Part shown: positions 9,056-16,556 of the stretch, piece after piece
Layout: each line of letters opens with the position of its first letter
Numbering within the stretch: the first letter of the stretch is position 1
Assembly (NCBI GenBank): GCA_944377145.1
Contig: CALWEH010000007.1
Coordinates: forward strand, 27,099-91,098
Origin: an uncultured Clostridia bacterium
GTDB taxonomy: Bacteria > Bacillota > Clostridia > Christensenellales > UBA1242
Length of the DNA stretch: 64,000 bases
Direction: 5' to 3'
Program-made: the position numbers and the translations under genes
The notes under the pieces: model-generated
What the model saw: the letters and a program-made list of their open reading frames with translations, nothing else
Databases searched by the model: none
What the model was told of the DNA's origin: nothing

Positions 9056-9792
9056 TGGATAATCTTGAAGATATAGAAAATTCATCATCTAATTGTGATG
9101 AAAACTGTGAATGTAGTGAAGATTGTACATGCGGACAAGATTGCAAGTGTAACACAGAAGAAAAATGCAATGATGAATGTAGTTGTGACGAAAGCTGTAA
9201 TTGCGATGAGGAAGATAAACATTGTGATTGCGATGAGCATCATGGCGAACATTGTAATTGTAATAAGCATAATAAACATTGTGACTGTGACGAACATGAA
9301 AATGATAGTGACAGAGAAGATGAAGATTGTGAAGAAGATGACGAAGAAAGCTTAAATGATGATAATTATGAGAAAGAAGGAAATGAGAGTGATGAATATT
9401 TCAAACAATTATTAACAATTCAAGCAGAATTTGATAATTATAGAAAGCGTACACAATCTGATATATCTAAAGCATATCAAAACGGCTTTAATGAAGCAAT
9501 AGCTCAATTTCTTCCAGCATTAGATAGCTTTAAAATGGCTACAGATATGATTACAGATAAAAACACACTTGAAGGCATACAATTTATAGAAAAAGGTATA
9601 TTAACCACTCTTGAAAAAATGGGTGTAACAGTTATTGATACTAGCGGAAAATTTGACCCTAATTTGCATCAAGCAATAGGGGTTGAAGAAGATGAAGGAT
9701 TTGAGAGTGGAGATATAATAAAAGAATGTTTCAAAGGATTTAAGATGGGAGATAAGGTTATTAGATATTCCCAAGTTATTGTTAGGAAATAA
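9055..9792 (+). CDS. grpE: Nucleotide exchange factor GrpE with a cysteine-rich metallothionein-like N-terminus
   Basis: Co-chaperone that exchanges ADP on DnaK. The GrpE core occupies about residues 112-245: a helix with QAEFDNYRKRTQSD, then the beta domain KFDPNLHQAIGV and GFKMGDKVIRYSQVIV. Residues 14-92 are unusual. They hold 19 cysteines, many in eight CxC pairs such as CEC, CTC, CKC and CDC, mixed with His, Asp and Glu. This looks like a metal-binding or redox-sensitive segment; ordinary GrpE has only an acidic disordered N-terminus. The GTG start overlaps the hrcA stop by one base. Confidence 0.93.
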   Translation: MDNLEDIENSSSNCDENCECSEDCTCGQDCKCNTEEKCNDECSCDESCNCDEEDKHCDCDEHHGEHCNCNKHNKHCDCDEHENDSDREDEDCEEDDEESLNDDNYEKEGNESDEYFKQLLTIQAEFDNYRKRTQSDISKAYQNGFNEAIAQFLPALDSFKMATDMITDKNTLEGIQFIEKGILTTLEKMGVTVIDTSGKFDPNLHQAIGVEEDEGFESGDIIKECFKGFKMGDKVIRYSQVIVRK

Positions 9793-9793
9793 T

Positions 9794-10219
9794 ATGATAA
9801 AAAATGTTAATCATACTAATAAAAAAGATTTTGAAACACTATTAAATAATTTTTGGAAAGGAGCTTCTTTAGCTGATTGTAAAAAAGATGCTTCTACCAC
9901 AGGACAATTTCTGTATTACATTAATGGTAAAGCAGTAGGACTATTAACTTGTTCTATAAAAAAAGAATATGTGCCAGGTTGTAATACAGGTAAAGTAGCA
10001 TATTTAGAGGGATTATATATCCTTCCTGAATATAGAAGACAAGGCTTTGCAACGAAACTTGTTGAGCAGTTTGAAAAATGGGCTCAAAAGCATAGTTGCA
10101 AAGAAATGGCAAGTGACATTGAAATTGATAATGACATAAGCCTGCAATTTCATAATAAAATGGGTTTTGAAATTGTTGAAAAAACTATCCATTTGAAAAA
10201 AATTTTTAAGGAGAATTAA
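9794..10219 (+). CDS. GNAT acetyltransferase, aminoglycoside 6'-N-acetyltransferase-like
   Basis: A 141-aa GNAT protein. Its central block [20 protein letters not shown] and the later [20 protein letters not shown] closely follow the pattern of chromosomal AAC(6')-I enzymes (LEG-x-x-VLPEYRR, then ASD-x-x-x-DN and the LGF motif). The acetyl-CoA pyrophosphate loop is RRQGFA. ATG 9794 is chosen because it lies one base after the grpE stop; a TTG start would fall inside grpE. It sits inside the CIRCE-controlled operon between grpE and dnaK, so it should be heat-induced. The substrate is not proven, and another amine is possible. Confidence 0.72.
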   Translation: MIKNVNHTNKKDFETLLNNFWKGASLADCKKDASTTGQFLYYINGKAVGLLTCSIKKEYVPGCNTGKVAYLEGLYILPEYRRQGFATKLVEQFEKWAQKHSCKEMASDIEIDNDISLQFHNKMGFEIVEKTIHLKKIFKEN

Positions 10220-10220
10220 T

Positions 10221-12035
10221 ATGGGAAAAATTATTGGAATCGACTTAGGAACCACAAATTCATGTGTAGCAGTTATGGAAGGAGGAGCTCCAACTGTTAT
10301 TGCTAATAGTGAAGGAGGAAGAACTACTCCTAGTGTAGTAGGATTTAAAGATGGAGAAAGGTTAGTAGGGCAAGTTGCGAAACGTCAAGCAGTTGCAAAT
10401 CCTGAAAGAACAGTTGTTTCTATTAAACGTGAAATGGGTACAGATTATAAAGTAAAAATTGATGATAAATCTTACTCACCTCAAGAAATTTCAGCTATGA
10501 TTTTATCAAAATTAAAAGCAGATGCAGAAAGTTATTTAGGAAGCCCTGTAACTCAAGCTGTTATTACTGTTCCAGCATATTTTAATGATAGTCAACGTCA
10601 AGCTACTAAAGATGCTGGTAAAATCGCAGGACTTGAAGTTTTACGTATTATAAACGAACCTAAAGCAGCAGCTCTTGCTTATGGTCTTGATAAAGCAGAT
10701 AAGAAAAACCAAAAAATATTAGTATTCGATCTTGGTGGCGGAACTTTTGATGTAAGTATTTTGGAAATTGGTGATGGAGTGTTTGAAGTATTGTCTACTA
10801 ATGGAGATACTCGTCTTGGCGGAGATGATTTTGATAATAAAATTATAGATTTATTAGTAGATGAATTTAAGAAATCAAACGGAATTGATTTAAGTAAAGA
10901 TCGTCTTGCAATGCAAAGATTAAAAGAAGCTGCTGAAAAAGCTAAAATTGAATTAAGTACTTTAACTCAAACTACAATAAGCTTGCCATTTATAACAGCA
11001 GATGCTACAGGACCAAAACATTTAGAATATACTTTAACTAGAGCTAAATTTGAAAATATGATTAGTGACCTTGTAGAAAGAACATTGGTTTGTACTCGTA
11101 AAGCATTGGAAGATGCTAAATTAACAAAAAATGATATTCAAAATGTAGTTCTTGTAGGAGGTTCTACACGTGTTCCTTGTGTTGTAGAAGCTTTGGAAAA
11201 AGAAATAAATATTACCCCATTCAAAGGAATTAACCCTGATGAATGTGTTGCTATTGGTGCTGCTATTCAAGCAGGTGTTTTAGCTGGAGAGGTAAAAGAT
11301 GTATTGCTTCTAGATGTTACTCCATTATCACTTGGAATTGAAACTTTAGGAGGAGTATTTACAAAACTTATTGAAAGAAATACAACAATTCCTACAAAGA
11401 AAAGTCAAATATTTAGTACAGCTCAAGATAACCAACCAGGTGTTGAAATTCATGTATTACAAGGAGAACGCCCATTTGCTGCACAAAATAAATCTTTAGG
11501 AAAATTCCAATTAGTAGGTATTCCACCAGCTCCAAGAGGAATTCCTCAAATTGAAGTTACTTTTGATATTGATGCAAATGGTATTGTTAATGTAAGTGCA
11601 AAAGATTTAGGTACTAACAAAGAACAAAAAATTACAATTACAGCTAGCACAAATTTAAGCGAAGAAGAAATAGATAAGGCAGTAAAAGAAGCTGAACAAT
11701 TTGCAGAAGAAGATAAAAAACGCCGTGAAGTTGTAGATACAAGAAATTCTCTTGATGCAACAATTATGAATATTGAAAAAGTTATTAAAGAAAACGGTGA
11801 CAAGCTAAGCGAAGAAGATAAAAAGAAATTAACAGACGCTTGCGATGAAGCTAAAAAACATTTAGAAGCTGAAGGTGTAGATGAGCTTAAAAAAGCTATG
11901 GAAGACTTAAACAATGTTTCAAATGAAATATTTACTAAGATGTACCAAAATATGCAACAACAAGCTCCAAATACTGATAATGCTTCAAATGATAAAAAAG
12001 ATAATAACGGAGATGATGAGGTTATTGTTGAATAA
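10221..12035 (+). CDS. dnaK: Chaperone protein DnaK (Hsp70)
   Basis: ATP-dependent chaperone. The 604-aa protein starts with the nucleotide-binding motif [19 protein letters not shown]. It contains [13 protein letters not shown] (phosphate 2), [14 protein letters not shown] and [11 protein letters not shown]. The substrate-binding domain begins after [14 protein letters not shown], and the lid ends in an acidic tail. It has the shorter Gram-positive form of the ATPase domain. A good AAGGAG site precedes the ATG. Confidence 0.98.
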   Translation: MGKIIGIDLGTTNSCVAVMEGGAPTVIANSEGGRTTPSVVGFKDGERLVGQVAKRQAVANPERTVVSIKREMGTDYKVKIDDKSYSPQEISAMILSKLKADAESYLGSPVTQAVITVPAYFNDSQRQATKDAGKIAGLEVLRIINEPKAAALAYGLDKADKKNQKILVFDLGGGTFDVSILEIGDGVFEVLSTNGDTRLGGDDFDNKIIDLLVDEFKKSNGIDLSKDRLAMQRLKEAAEKAKIELSTLTQTTISLPFITADATGPKHLEYTLTRAKFENMISDLVERTLVCTRKALEDAKLTKNDIQNVVLVGGSTRVPCVVEALEKEINITPFKGINPDECVAIGAAIQAGVLAGEVKDVLLLDVTPLSLGIETLGGVFTKLIERNTTIPTKKSQIFSTAQDNQPGVEIHVLQGERPFAAQNKSLGKFQLVGIPPAPRGIPQIEVTFDIDANGIVNVSAKDLGTNKEQKITITASTNLSEEEIDKAVKEAEQFAEEDKKRREVVDTRNSLDATIMNIEKVIKENGDKLSEEDKKKLTDACDEAKKHLEAEGVDELKKAMEDLNNVSNEIFTKMYQNMQQQAPNTDNASNDKKDNNGDDEVIVE

Positions 12036-12069
12036 TTTTAATTAGTAAATAGTTAAAATTATTTAAATA

Positions 12070-12139
12070 CTTTTTGTAAGAAAGCAAGGTAAAGTGAAAA
12101 TATATTAATTGCTTTATTGTTGCTTTCTTTCATAAAAAG
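12070..12139 (+). other. Long imperfect hairpin between dnaK and dnaJ
   Basis: CTTTTTGTAAGAAAGCAA at 12070-12087 pairs with TTGCTTTCTTTCATAAAAAG at 12120-12139, with a loop of about 32 nt. No T-run follows, so it is more likely an mRNA processing or stabilising element than a strong terminator. Confidence 0.5.
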
Positions 12140-12171
12140 TAGAAAAAATAAATAAAAGAAATAGGAAAAAT

Positions 12172-13287
12172 ATGGCAAATAAAGATTATTATTCAATATT
12201 GGGAGTTAGCAAAACTGCAAGTGAAGATGAAATAAAGTCTGCATATAGAAATTTAGCTAAAAAATACCACCCAGATATAAATAAAACTCCTGAAGCACAA
12301 GAAAAATTTAAGGAAATTTCTGAAGCTTATTCTGTATTAAGTGATAAAACCAAAAGAAGTAATTACGATCAGTTTGGTTCAGCTGATGGTCAAAACTTTA
12401 ATTCAGGTTCAGGGTTTTCAGGGTTTAATCAAGGATTTGAAGGTGGATTTGAGGATATTTTTAATTTCTTTGGTGGAGCTTTTGGCAGAGGGTCTCGTGG
12501 GGCTCAACAAGAAGTTGGAGCTGACCTTGTAACAGATCTTTCTATTAGTTTTGAAGAAGCCGCATTTGGAGTTGAAAAAGAAATAACCATTTTAAGAATG
12601 GAAAAATGTAAAGAATGTGGTGGAAGTGGAGCTAAAAAAGGTAGTGAAACTGTTAAATGTAGCGATTGTAACGGTACAGGAAAAGTCCAATTTGTTCAAA
12701 ATACTTTGTTTGGTAGAATTTCTAGTACAACTGATTGTAAAACTTGTGGAGGTACAGGAACTATCATAAAAGAAAAATGTACTAATTGTAGAGGTTCAGG
12801 CTTATCTAAAACAAATGTAAAAGTAAAAGTGAAAATTCCTGCTGGTATTGATGATGGGCAAACTATTAAAATGAGAGGAGAGGGCGAACAGGTAGCTAGT
12901 GCAAATGGTGTTGCGGGAGATTTGCATATTAATATTAAAGTTCAACCTCATAAATTACTAGTAAGAAAAGATTTTAATTTATATGTTGACGTGTATGTTC
13001 CATTTACAACCTTATTATTAGGTGGGCAAATGGAAGTGCCTACTCTAAAAGGAGTGACAACTATAGATATTAAACCTTTAACTCAATCTAACACAAAGTA
13101 TACTTTAAAAGGAAAAGGAATTAAATTTTTACGAGGATTTGGTTGTGGAGATTTAATTGTTACATTAAAAGGTGAAATACCTAAAACATTAGACAAAAAT
13201 GCAAAGAAATTAATTAAAGAATTAGAAAACAATATTTCTTCTAACGATTATCCAAAAACAGAAGGATATAATAAAAAATTAAAATAA
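12172..13287 (+). CDS. dnaJ: Chaperone protein DnaJ (Hsp40)
   Basis: DnaK co-chaperone that stimulates ATP hydrolysis. The 371-aa protein has an N-terminal J domain with the HPD tripeptide (KKYHPDINK), then a Gly/Phe-rich linker. The zinc centre has four CxxCxGxG repeats: [24 protein letters not shown] and CTNCRGSG. The C-terminal substrate-binding domain is complete. Its ribosome site (AATAGGAAAAAT) is weak compared with dnaK. Confidence 0.97.
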   Translation: MANKDYYSILGVSKTASEDEIKSAYRNLAKKYHPDINKTPEAQEKFKEISEAYSVLSDKTKRSNYDQFGSADGQNFNSGSGFSGFNQGFEGGFEDIFNFFGGAFGRGSRGAQQEVGADLVTDLSISFEEAAFGVEKEITILRMEKCKECGGSGAKKGSETVKCSDCNGTGKVQFVQNTLFGRISSTTDCKTCGGTGTIIKEKCTNCRGSGLSKTNVKVKVKIPAGIDDGQTIKMRGEGEQVASANGVAGDLHINIKVQPHKLLVRKDFNLYVDVYVPFTTLLLGGQMEVPTLKGVTTIDIKPLTQSNTKYTLKGKGIKFLRGFGCGDLIVTLKGEIPKTLDKNAKKLIKELENNISSNDYPKTEGYNKKLK

Positions 13288-13300
13288 TTATAAATATATT

Positions 13301-13327
13301 AAAAACTTGTTTTAAACAAGTTTTTTT
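13301..13327 (+). terminator. Intrinsic terminator of the hrcA-dnaJ operon
   Basis: AAAAACTTGT and ACAAGTTTTT form a 10-bp stem with loop TTTAA and a T-run. Confidence 0.85.
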
Positions 13328-13355
13328 AACAAAATTTTTAAAAACTGAATATAAT
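13327..13355 (+). promoter_or_regulatory. Candidate sigma-E promoter of spoVM
   Basis: TAACAAA (6 of 7 to KMATAWW), a 14-bp spacer and AATATAAT (7 of 8 to CATAYAHT). Transcription would start at about the ATG of spoVM. In Bacillus, spoVM is under sigma-E. This was matched by eye, and its upstream half overlaps the preceding terminator. Confidence 0.3.
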
Positions 13356-13360
13356 TAAGT

Positions 13361-13450
13361 ATGAAAATTTATTGTTTTAAAATACCTAAGTTTTTTAAAC
13401 CTTTAGCAAAATTAATTTTTGGTAAAAATATTTATTATATAGGAAAATAG
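13361..13450 (+). CDS. spoVM: Stage V sporulation protein M (SpoVM), 29 aa
   Basis: A 29-codon gene encoding MKIYCFKIPKFFKPLAKL plus a short tail. It parallels Bacillus SpoVM (MKFYTIKLPKFLGG...): same MK-aromatic start, Lys7, proline at position 9, PKF, then an amphipathic helix. SpoVM marks the convex forespore membrane and anchors SpoIVA, the base layer of the spore coat. There is no clear ribosome site. A perfect 18-bp terminator stem overlaps the last codons, which makes a monocistronic unit. The next gene is also of sporulation type. The residue pattern is convincing, although so short a match carries some risk. Confidence 0.82.
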   Translation: MKIYCFKIPKFFKPLAKLIFGKNIYYIGK

Positions 13451-13480
13451 TTTTTATATAATAAATATTTTTTTATTTAA
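13424..13480 (+). terminator. Perfect 18-bp hairpin terminator of spoVM
   Basis: The arm at 13424-13441 is the exact reverse complement of 13455-13472, and a T-rich run follows. The left arm lies inside the spoVM coding region. From here to the next start (13656) nothing further is recognised; the DNA is AT-rich with no ORF that has a ribosome site. Confidence 0.8.
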
Positions 13481-13655
13481 TTAATGAAAATAATTCGTGA
13501 GGAATTATATTTTTTGTATTTTATTATAATAAAAACATCTTGAACGACAAAATTATATAAAAAATTATAAAAAAGGTGGTTTTATTTCAAAAGTTTTTGG
13601 CATTTTAGATTGATTTATCGCATATTAATAGGTTAAAGTAAAAGGGTAGATATCT

Positions 13656-14420
13656 ATGTTGCGATTTTCAATAAAAAAGCGTACTGTTGCATTTATATTT
13701 CTATTTATTGCATTGATAGCTTTTTGTGCCACTCAAAATTCTACTTTGCAAGTGGCAAATGTGTATTTTAACACTAAATTTAAAAAATTGCCAATATATT
13801 CTGTTCAAACAGATGAAAAAAAAGTTGCTATATCTTTTGACGCTGCTTGGGGTGCAGATAAAACAAGTGAAATAATGACAATATGTGAAGAATATGGAGT
13901 AAAAGCTACATTCTTTTTAGTTGGATTTTGGGTGGAAGATTACCCAGATGTTGCAAAAACTATTGCTGAACGTGGTTTTGAAATAGGTTTGCATAGTAGC
14001 ACTCACCCTGATATGTGCAATTTATCTTCAAGTCAAATAGAATTAGAGCTTAGCAAAAATAGAGAAATAATACAATCTGTTTGTGGAGTTGAAGCTAATT
14101 TATTTCGTCCTCCATACGGCTCGTATAACGACACTTTAATAAATATATGTGAGGATATGAATATAATTCCTGTTCAATGGAGTGTAGATAGCTTGGATTG
14201 GAAGGGAATTAGTGCAAGCGAGATTGCAAATAGAGTTTGCTCTCAGTCAAAAGAAGGAAGCATTGTTCTATTTCATAATAATTCAGATAATATTATTCAA
14301 GGAATAAGAATGGTGTTAGAATACTATAAAAACAATAATTTTAATGTAGTGCCTGTGGGAGAGCTTATTTACCAACAGCATTACACTATTAATCAACAAG
14401 GAATACAAATAAAAAAATAA
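13656..14420 (+). CDS. Polysaccharide deacetylase, PdaB-like sporulation type
   Basis: NodB-fold deacetylase of 254 aa. One N-terminal membrane anchor or uncleaved signal (about residues 11-27) is followed by the catalytic domain. The metal-binding motif is ISFDAAWGAD, where FDAAW replaces TFDDG as in PdaB and relatives. Next come HSSTHPDM (metal-binding histidines), RPPYGSYND, QWSVDSLDW and IVLFHNN. PdaB-type enzymes act on spore cortex peptidoglycan and are expressed under sigma-E or sigma-G. The neighbour is spoVM. Confidence 0.85.
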   Translation: MLRFSIKKRTVAFIFLFIALIAFCATQNSTLQVANVYFNTKFKKLPIYSVQTDEKKVAISFDAAWGADKTSEIMTICEEYGVKATFFLVGFWVEDYPDVAKTIAERGFEIGLHSSTHPDMCNLSSSQIELELSKNREIIQSVCGVEANLFRPPYGSYNDTLINICEDMNIIPVQWSVDSLDWKGISASEIANRVCSQSKEGSIVLFHNNSDNIIQGIRMVLEYYKNNNFNVVPVGELIYQQHYTINQQGIQIKK

Positions 14421-14437
14421 AAAACAAGGAGAAACTA

Positions 14438-15058
14438 ATGAATCACGAATTATTAGAAAATAACAAAGTATTTTTACAAGGTATGGTAGTAAATGAACCT
14501 GTATATAGTCATGAAGTGTTAAATGAAGGATTTTATAATTTAAACATTTCTATTCCTCGACTTTCAGGTCAAAATGATATCATTCCTGTAACTATTAGTG
14601 AAAGAATTTTATCAACAGCTAAAATAAAGGTTGGTGATATTATTGCAATTAAAGGTCAATTTAGAAGTTATAATAAAATTGAAAATAATAAAAGTAAATT
14701 GGTATTAACAGTGTTTGTTAGAGAGTTGTGTGAAGTAGATGAACATTCAAATCCAAATATTATAGAAATTTATGGATATATTTGCAAATCTCCAATATAT
14801 AGAACAACTCCATTTAATAGAGAGATAACAGATGTGTTAATGGCAGTAAACCGCTCATATAATAAATCAGATTATATACCATGTATAACTTGGGGTAGAA
14901 ATGCAAGATTTGTAGGAGAGTTGCCTGTAGGAACTAAGCTTGAAATGGTGGGAAGAATTCAATCTAGGGAATATTTCAAAAAACAGGAAAATTCAGATGA
15001 ACCAATTTCAAAAATGGCTTATGAAATTTCTGTATCAAAAGTTATTCAATGTGAATAA
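14438..15058 (+). CDS. Single-stranded DNA-binding-like protein with two OB-fold segments
   Basis: A 206-aa protein with two consecutive OB-fold-like halves. The first runs over about residues 8-100 (VFLQGMVVNEPVYSHEV to LVLTVFVREL). The second runs over about residues 108-204, with IIEIYGYICKSPIYRTTP, SYNKSDYIPCITWGRNA and LEMVGRIQSREYFKK, which follow the SSB beta-barrel pattern. Such double-OB proteins occur in Clostridia and differ from the canonical SSB between rpsF and rpsR. The acidic SSB C-terminal tip is absent. It lies 17 nt after the deacetylase gene. Confidence 0.7.
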   Translation: MNHELLENNKVFLQGMVVNEPVYSHEVLNEGFYNLNISIPRLSGQNDIIPVTISERILSTAKIKVGDIIAIKGQFRSYNKIENNKSKLVLTVFVRELCEVDEHSNPNIIEIYGYICKSPIYRTTPFNREITDVLMAVNRSYNKSDYIPCITWGRNARFVGELPVGTKLEMVGRIQSREYFKKQENSDEPISKMAYEISVSKVIQCE

Positions 15059-15079
15059 AAATGTTTGACAAAATATATT

Positions 15080-15116
15080 AAATGTTCTACAATACTATTG
15101 TTTGATTAGAACATTT
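15080..15116 (+). promoter_or_regulatory. Perfect 10-bp inverted repeat, candidate operator
   Basis: AAATGTTCTA at 15080-15089 and TAGAACATTT at 15107-15116 are exact reverse complements, 17 bp apart. The half-site TGTTCTA recurs at 15189-15195 across the -10 box of the next promoter. No T-run follows. The binding protein is unknown; the HTH protein encoded next is a candidate. Confidence 0.5.
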
Positions 15117-15126
15117 TGTACAAATT

Positions 15127-15143
15127 TGTCGAATTTTGTCGAC
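15127..15143 (+). promoter_or_regulatory. Tandem Spo0A boxes upstream of the HTH gene
   Basis: TGTCGAA at 15127-15133 is a perfect 0A-box core. TGTCGAC at 15137-15143 has one mismatch. They are direct repeats exactly 10 bp apart, the geometry of tandem 0A boxes bound by Spo0A dimers. They lie 27-43 bp upstream of the -35 box of the next gene, a position consistent with activation. Confidence 0.6.
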
Positions 15144-15169
15144 TAATTTCAAAAAAATGGCACTATATC

Positions 15170-15199
15170 TTGACTTTGTTTAAACTTATGTTCTATAAT
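15170..15199 (+). promoter_or_regulatory. Sigma-A promoter of the HTH gene
   Basis: TTGACT at 15170-15175, an 18-bp spacer and TATAAT at 15194-15199. A strong AGGGAGGGG ribosome site follows before the ATG at 15223. Confidence 0.75.
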
Positions 15200-15222
15200 C
15201 TCGTCAAACAAGGGAGGGGTTA

Positions 15223-15693
15223 ATGTTGTTAAAAAGTGATGCTAAAGTTTTAATTATGGCATATAGATGGATTGAAAAAAATTGCAATTTAATCGATGAG
15301 TTTGTCTACAAGCATTCAATTAATTTTGGACCATCACCAGAATATTGTAGTACATACGATGTTACAAATAATATTATTGACTTAATAGAACGCAAGAATA
15401 GACTTATAAATTTAAAACTTATTTTAGATGAATTGATTGATGAGTTAAGCGTTGAGGATAAAAAAATTTTATTAGCTAAAATGAAATTTAATCTATCTAT
15501 GAAATTGATTTGTGAAGCGTTTAAAATGCCTTCTTTAAGAACTGCTTTTAGAAGAATAGATAAAGCAATACAAAGCTTTACTATTCATGCTAATAATTCA
15601 CAATATAAAGCAAAGCTTGAATATATGTTAGACAAAGAATATTGGATAGCTAACATTAGAAAAAACATGGAAGAAAAAAATGTTTGCGGTTAA
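15223..15693 (+). CDS. Small HTH protein, sigma region 4 or ArpU-like
   Basis: A 156-aa soluble protein with no confident family. Residues about 78-120 (LSVEDKKILLAKMKFN, then LICEAFKMPSLRTAFRRIDKA) resemble a sigma-70 region 4 or phage late-gene activator helix-turn-helix. The gene has its own strong promoter, tandem Spo0A-like boxes, an upstream palindrome and its own terminator. It lies 0.9 kb before the phage-like capsid module, separated by an opposing gene, so it may regulate that module. That link is inference only. Confidence 0.5.
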   Translation: MLLKSDAKVLIMAYRWIEKNCNLIDEFVYKHSINFGPSPEYCSTYDVTNNIIDLIERKNRLINLKLILDELIDELSVEDKKILLAKMKFNLSMKLICEAFKMPSLRTAFRRIDKAIQSFTIHANNSQYKAKLEYMLDKEYWIANIRKNMEEKNVCG

Positions 15694-15710
15694 TCCGCAA
15701 ACTTTTTTTT
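15682..15710. terminator. Bidirectional intrinsic terminator
   Basis: GTTTGCGG and CCGCAAAC form an 8-bp GC-rich stem with loop TTAAT, then eight T residues. The stem contains the last codons of the HTH gene. The opposing gene ends at its far edge. Confidence 0.85.
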
Positions 15711-16473
15711 ATTCAAAAGGGTCAAAAGGCTTTACTTCATTTTTACTAGATTGCTTATTATATGCAAATTTTATTAATAAAAATGCAAATATAACAAAAG
15801 GTATACATATTAAAACTATTGTTATTTTAAATGGATTACTATTTACTTTTATTAGTTCATTGCTGTTTGTAGATGTGATATTCCATTGAGGAGTTGCTAT
15901 ATATGGCAACTTCTCATTATTTTTAATAATCTCATCCATTTGATCACATGAATCTGAGTATACATATCCACATTCGTTAGTTACAGTGTATTTACAAAAA
16001 TACCAAATATTAGTTCTTTCTTCAATAGTGCTTTCACCATATATTTTACCATAATATATCAAATCTGTACAATACACAGGTAGGAGAATTTTTAAATGTG
16101 CATCATTAGATCTAGAAAATGGCTTATCATACATTTCTCTACTGTTATTATACACTCTAAATGAAATGTTTTCTAAAAAAGGTTCTCTGGGAGTTCCTTG
16201 AACACATTGTACTTGAGATTTTTTTACATAACCTATAATGTCCATGTATTTTGCTTTATAAAAATCATCATATTCATTAATTAATTCAACGAAATAGGAT
16301 TGTTCTAACATAAAATATACATTTGTGTAATTTGTGTTATCGCTTGGAGTTTTAAATAGATAACATTCATTTTGTAATACTTGGGCATAGGCTGTAGTAT
16401 TATCAGCGGACACATAATTTATTGGCTGAAAAAACTGAATTATTACAGAAAATAAAACAAATAAAACTTTCAT
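15709..16473 (-). CDS. SH3-like secreted or membrane-anchored protein
   Basis: A 254-aa protein with an N-terminal signal sequence (about residues 1-23) and a C-terminal transmembrane helix (about residues 216-236) followed by a short charged tail. Its extracytoplasmic part begins with an SH3b-like segment (residues about 28-90: AYAQVLQNECYLFKTPS to IGYVKKSQVQC) that may bind cell-wall peptides. A second, similar block follows (about residues 105-175). The family is not recognised. It is convergent with the HTH gene and divergent from terminase. Confidence 0.6.
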   Translation of the reverse strand: MKVLFVLFSVIIQFFQPINYVSADNTTAYAQVLQNECYLFKTPSDNTNYTNVYFMLEQSYFVELINEYDDFYKAKYMDIIGYVKKSQVQCVQGTPREPFLENISFRVYNNSREMYDKPFSRSNDAHLKILLPVYCTDLIYYGKIYGESTIEERTNIWYFCKYTVTNECGYVYSDSCDQMDEIIKNNEKLPYIATPQWNITSTNSNELIKVNSNPFKITIVLICIPFVIFAFLLIKFAYNKQSSKNEVKPFDPFE

Positions 16474-16556
16474 AAAAACATTATAACATAGATAAAATAA
16501 AAATTTTTGGCAGTTATTGGTCGAATTTCACTTTTTTTGTAGTAAAATTACAGCGT

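Noticed and set aside
9095-9355. Long ORFs in other frames over the grpE N-terminus
   Set aside because: They arise from the repetitive Cys/Asp codons. The grpE frame has the GTG overlap with hrcA and continues into a normal GrpE core.
13481-13655. Short ORF MKIIREELYF... after spoVM
   Set aside because: Nineteen codons, no ribosome site, no conserved pattern, and it follows a strong terminator.
15080-15116. LexA/SOS box at the GAACA-containing palindrome
   Set aside because: The half-sites are 17 bp apart and do not fit the Gram-positive CGAACN4GTTCG spacing.
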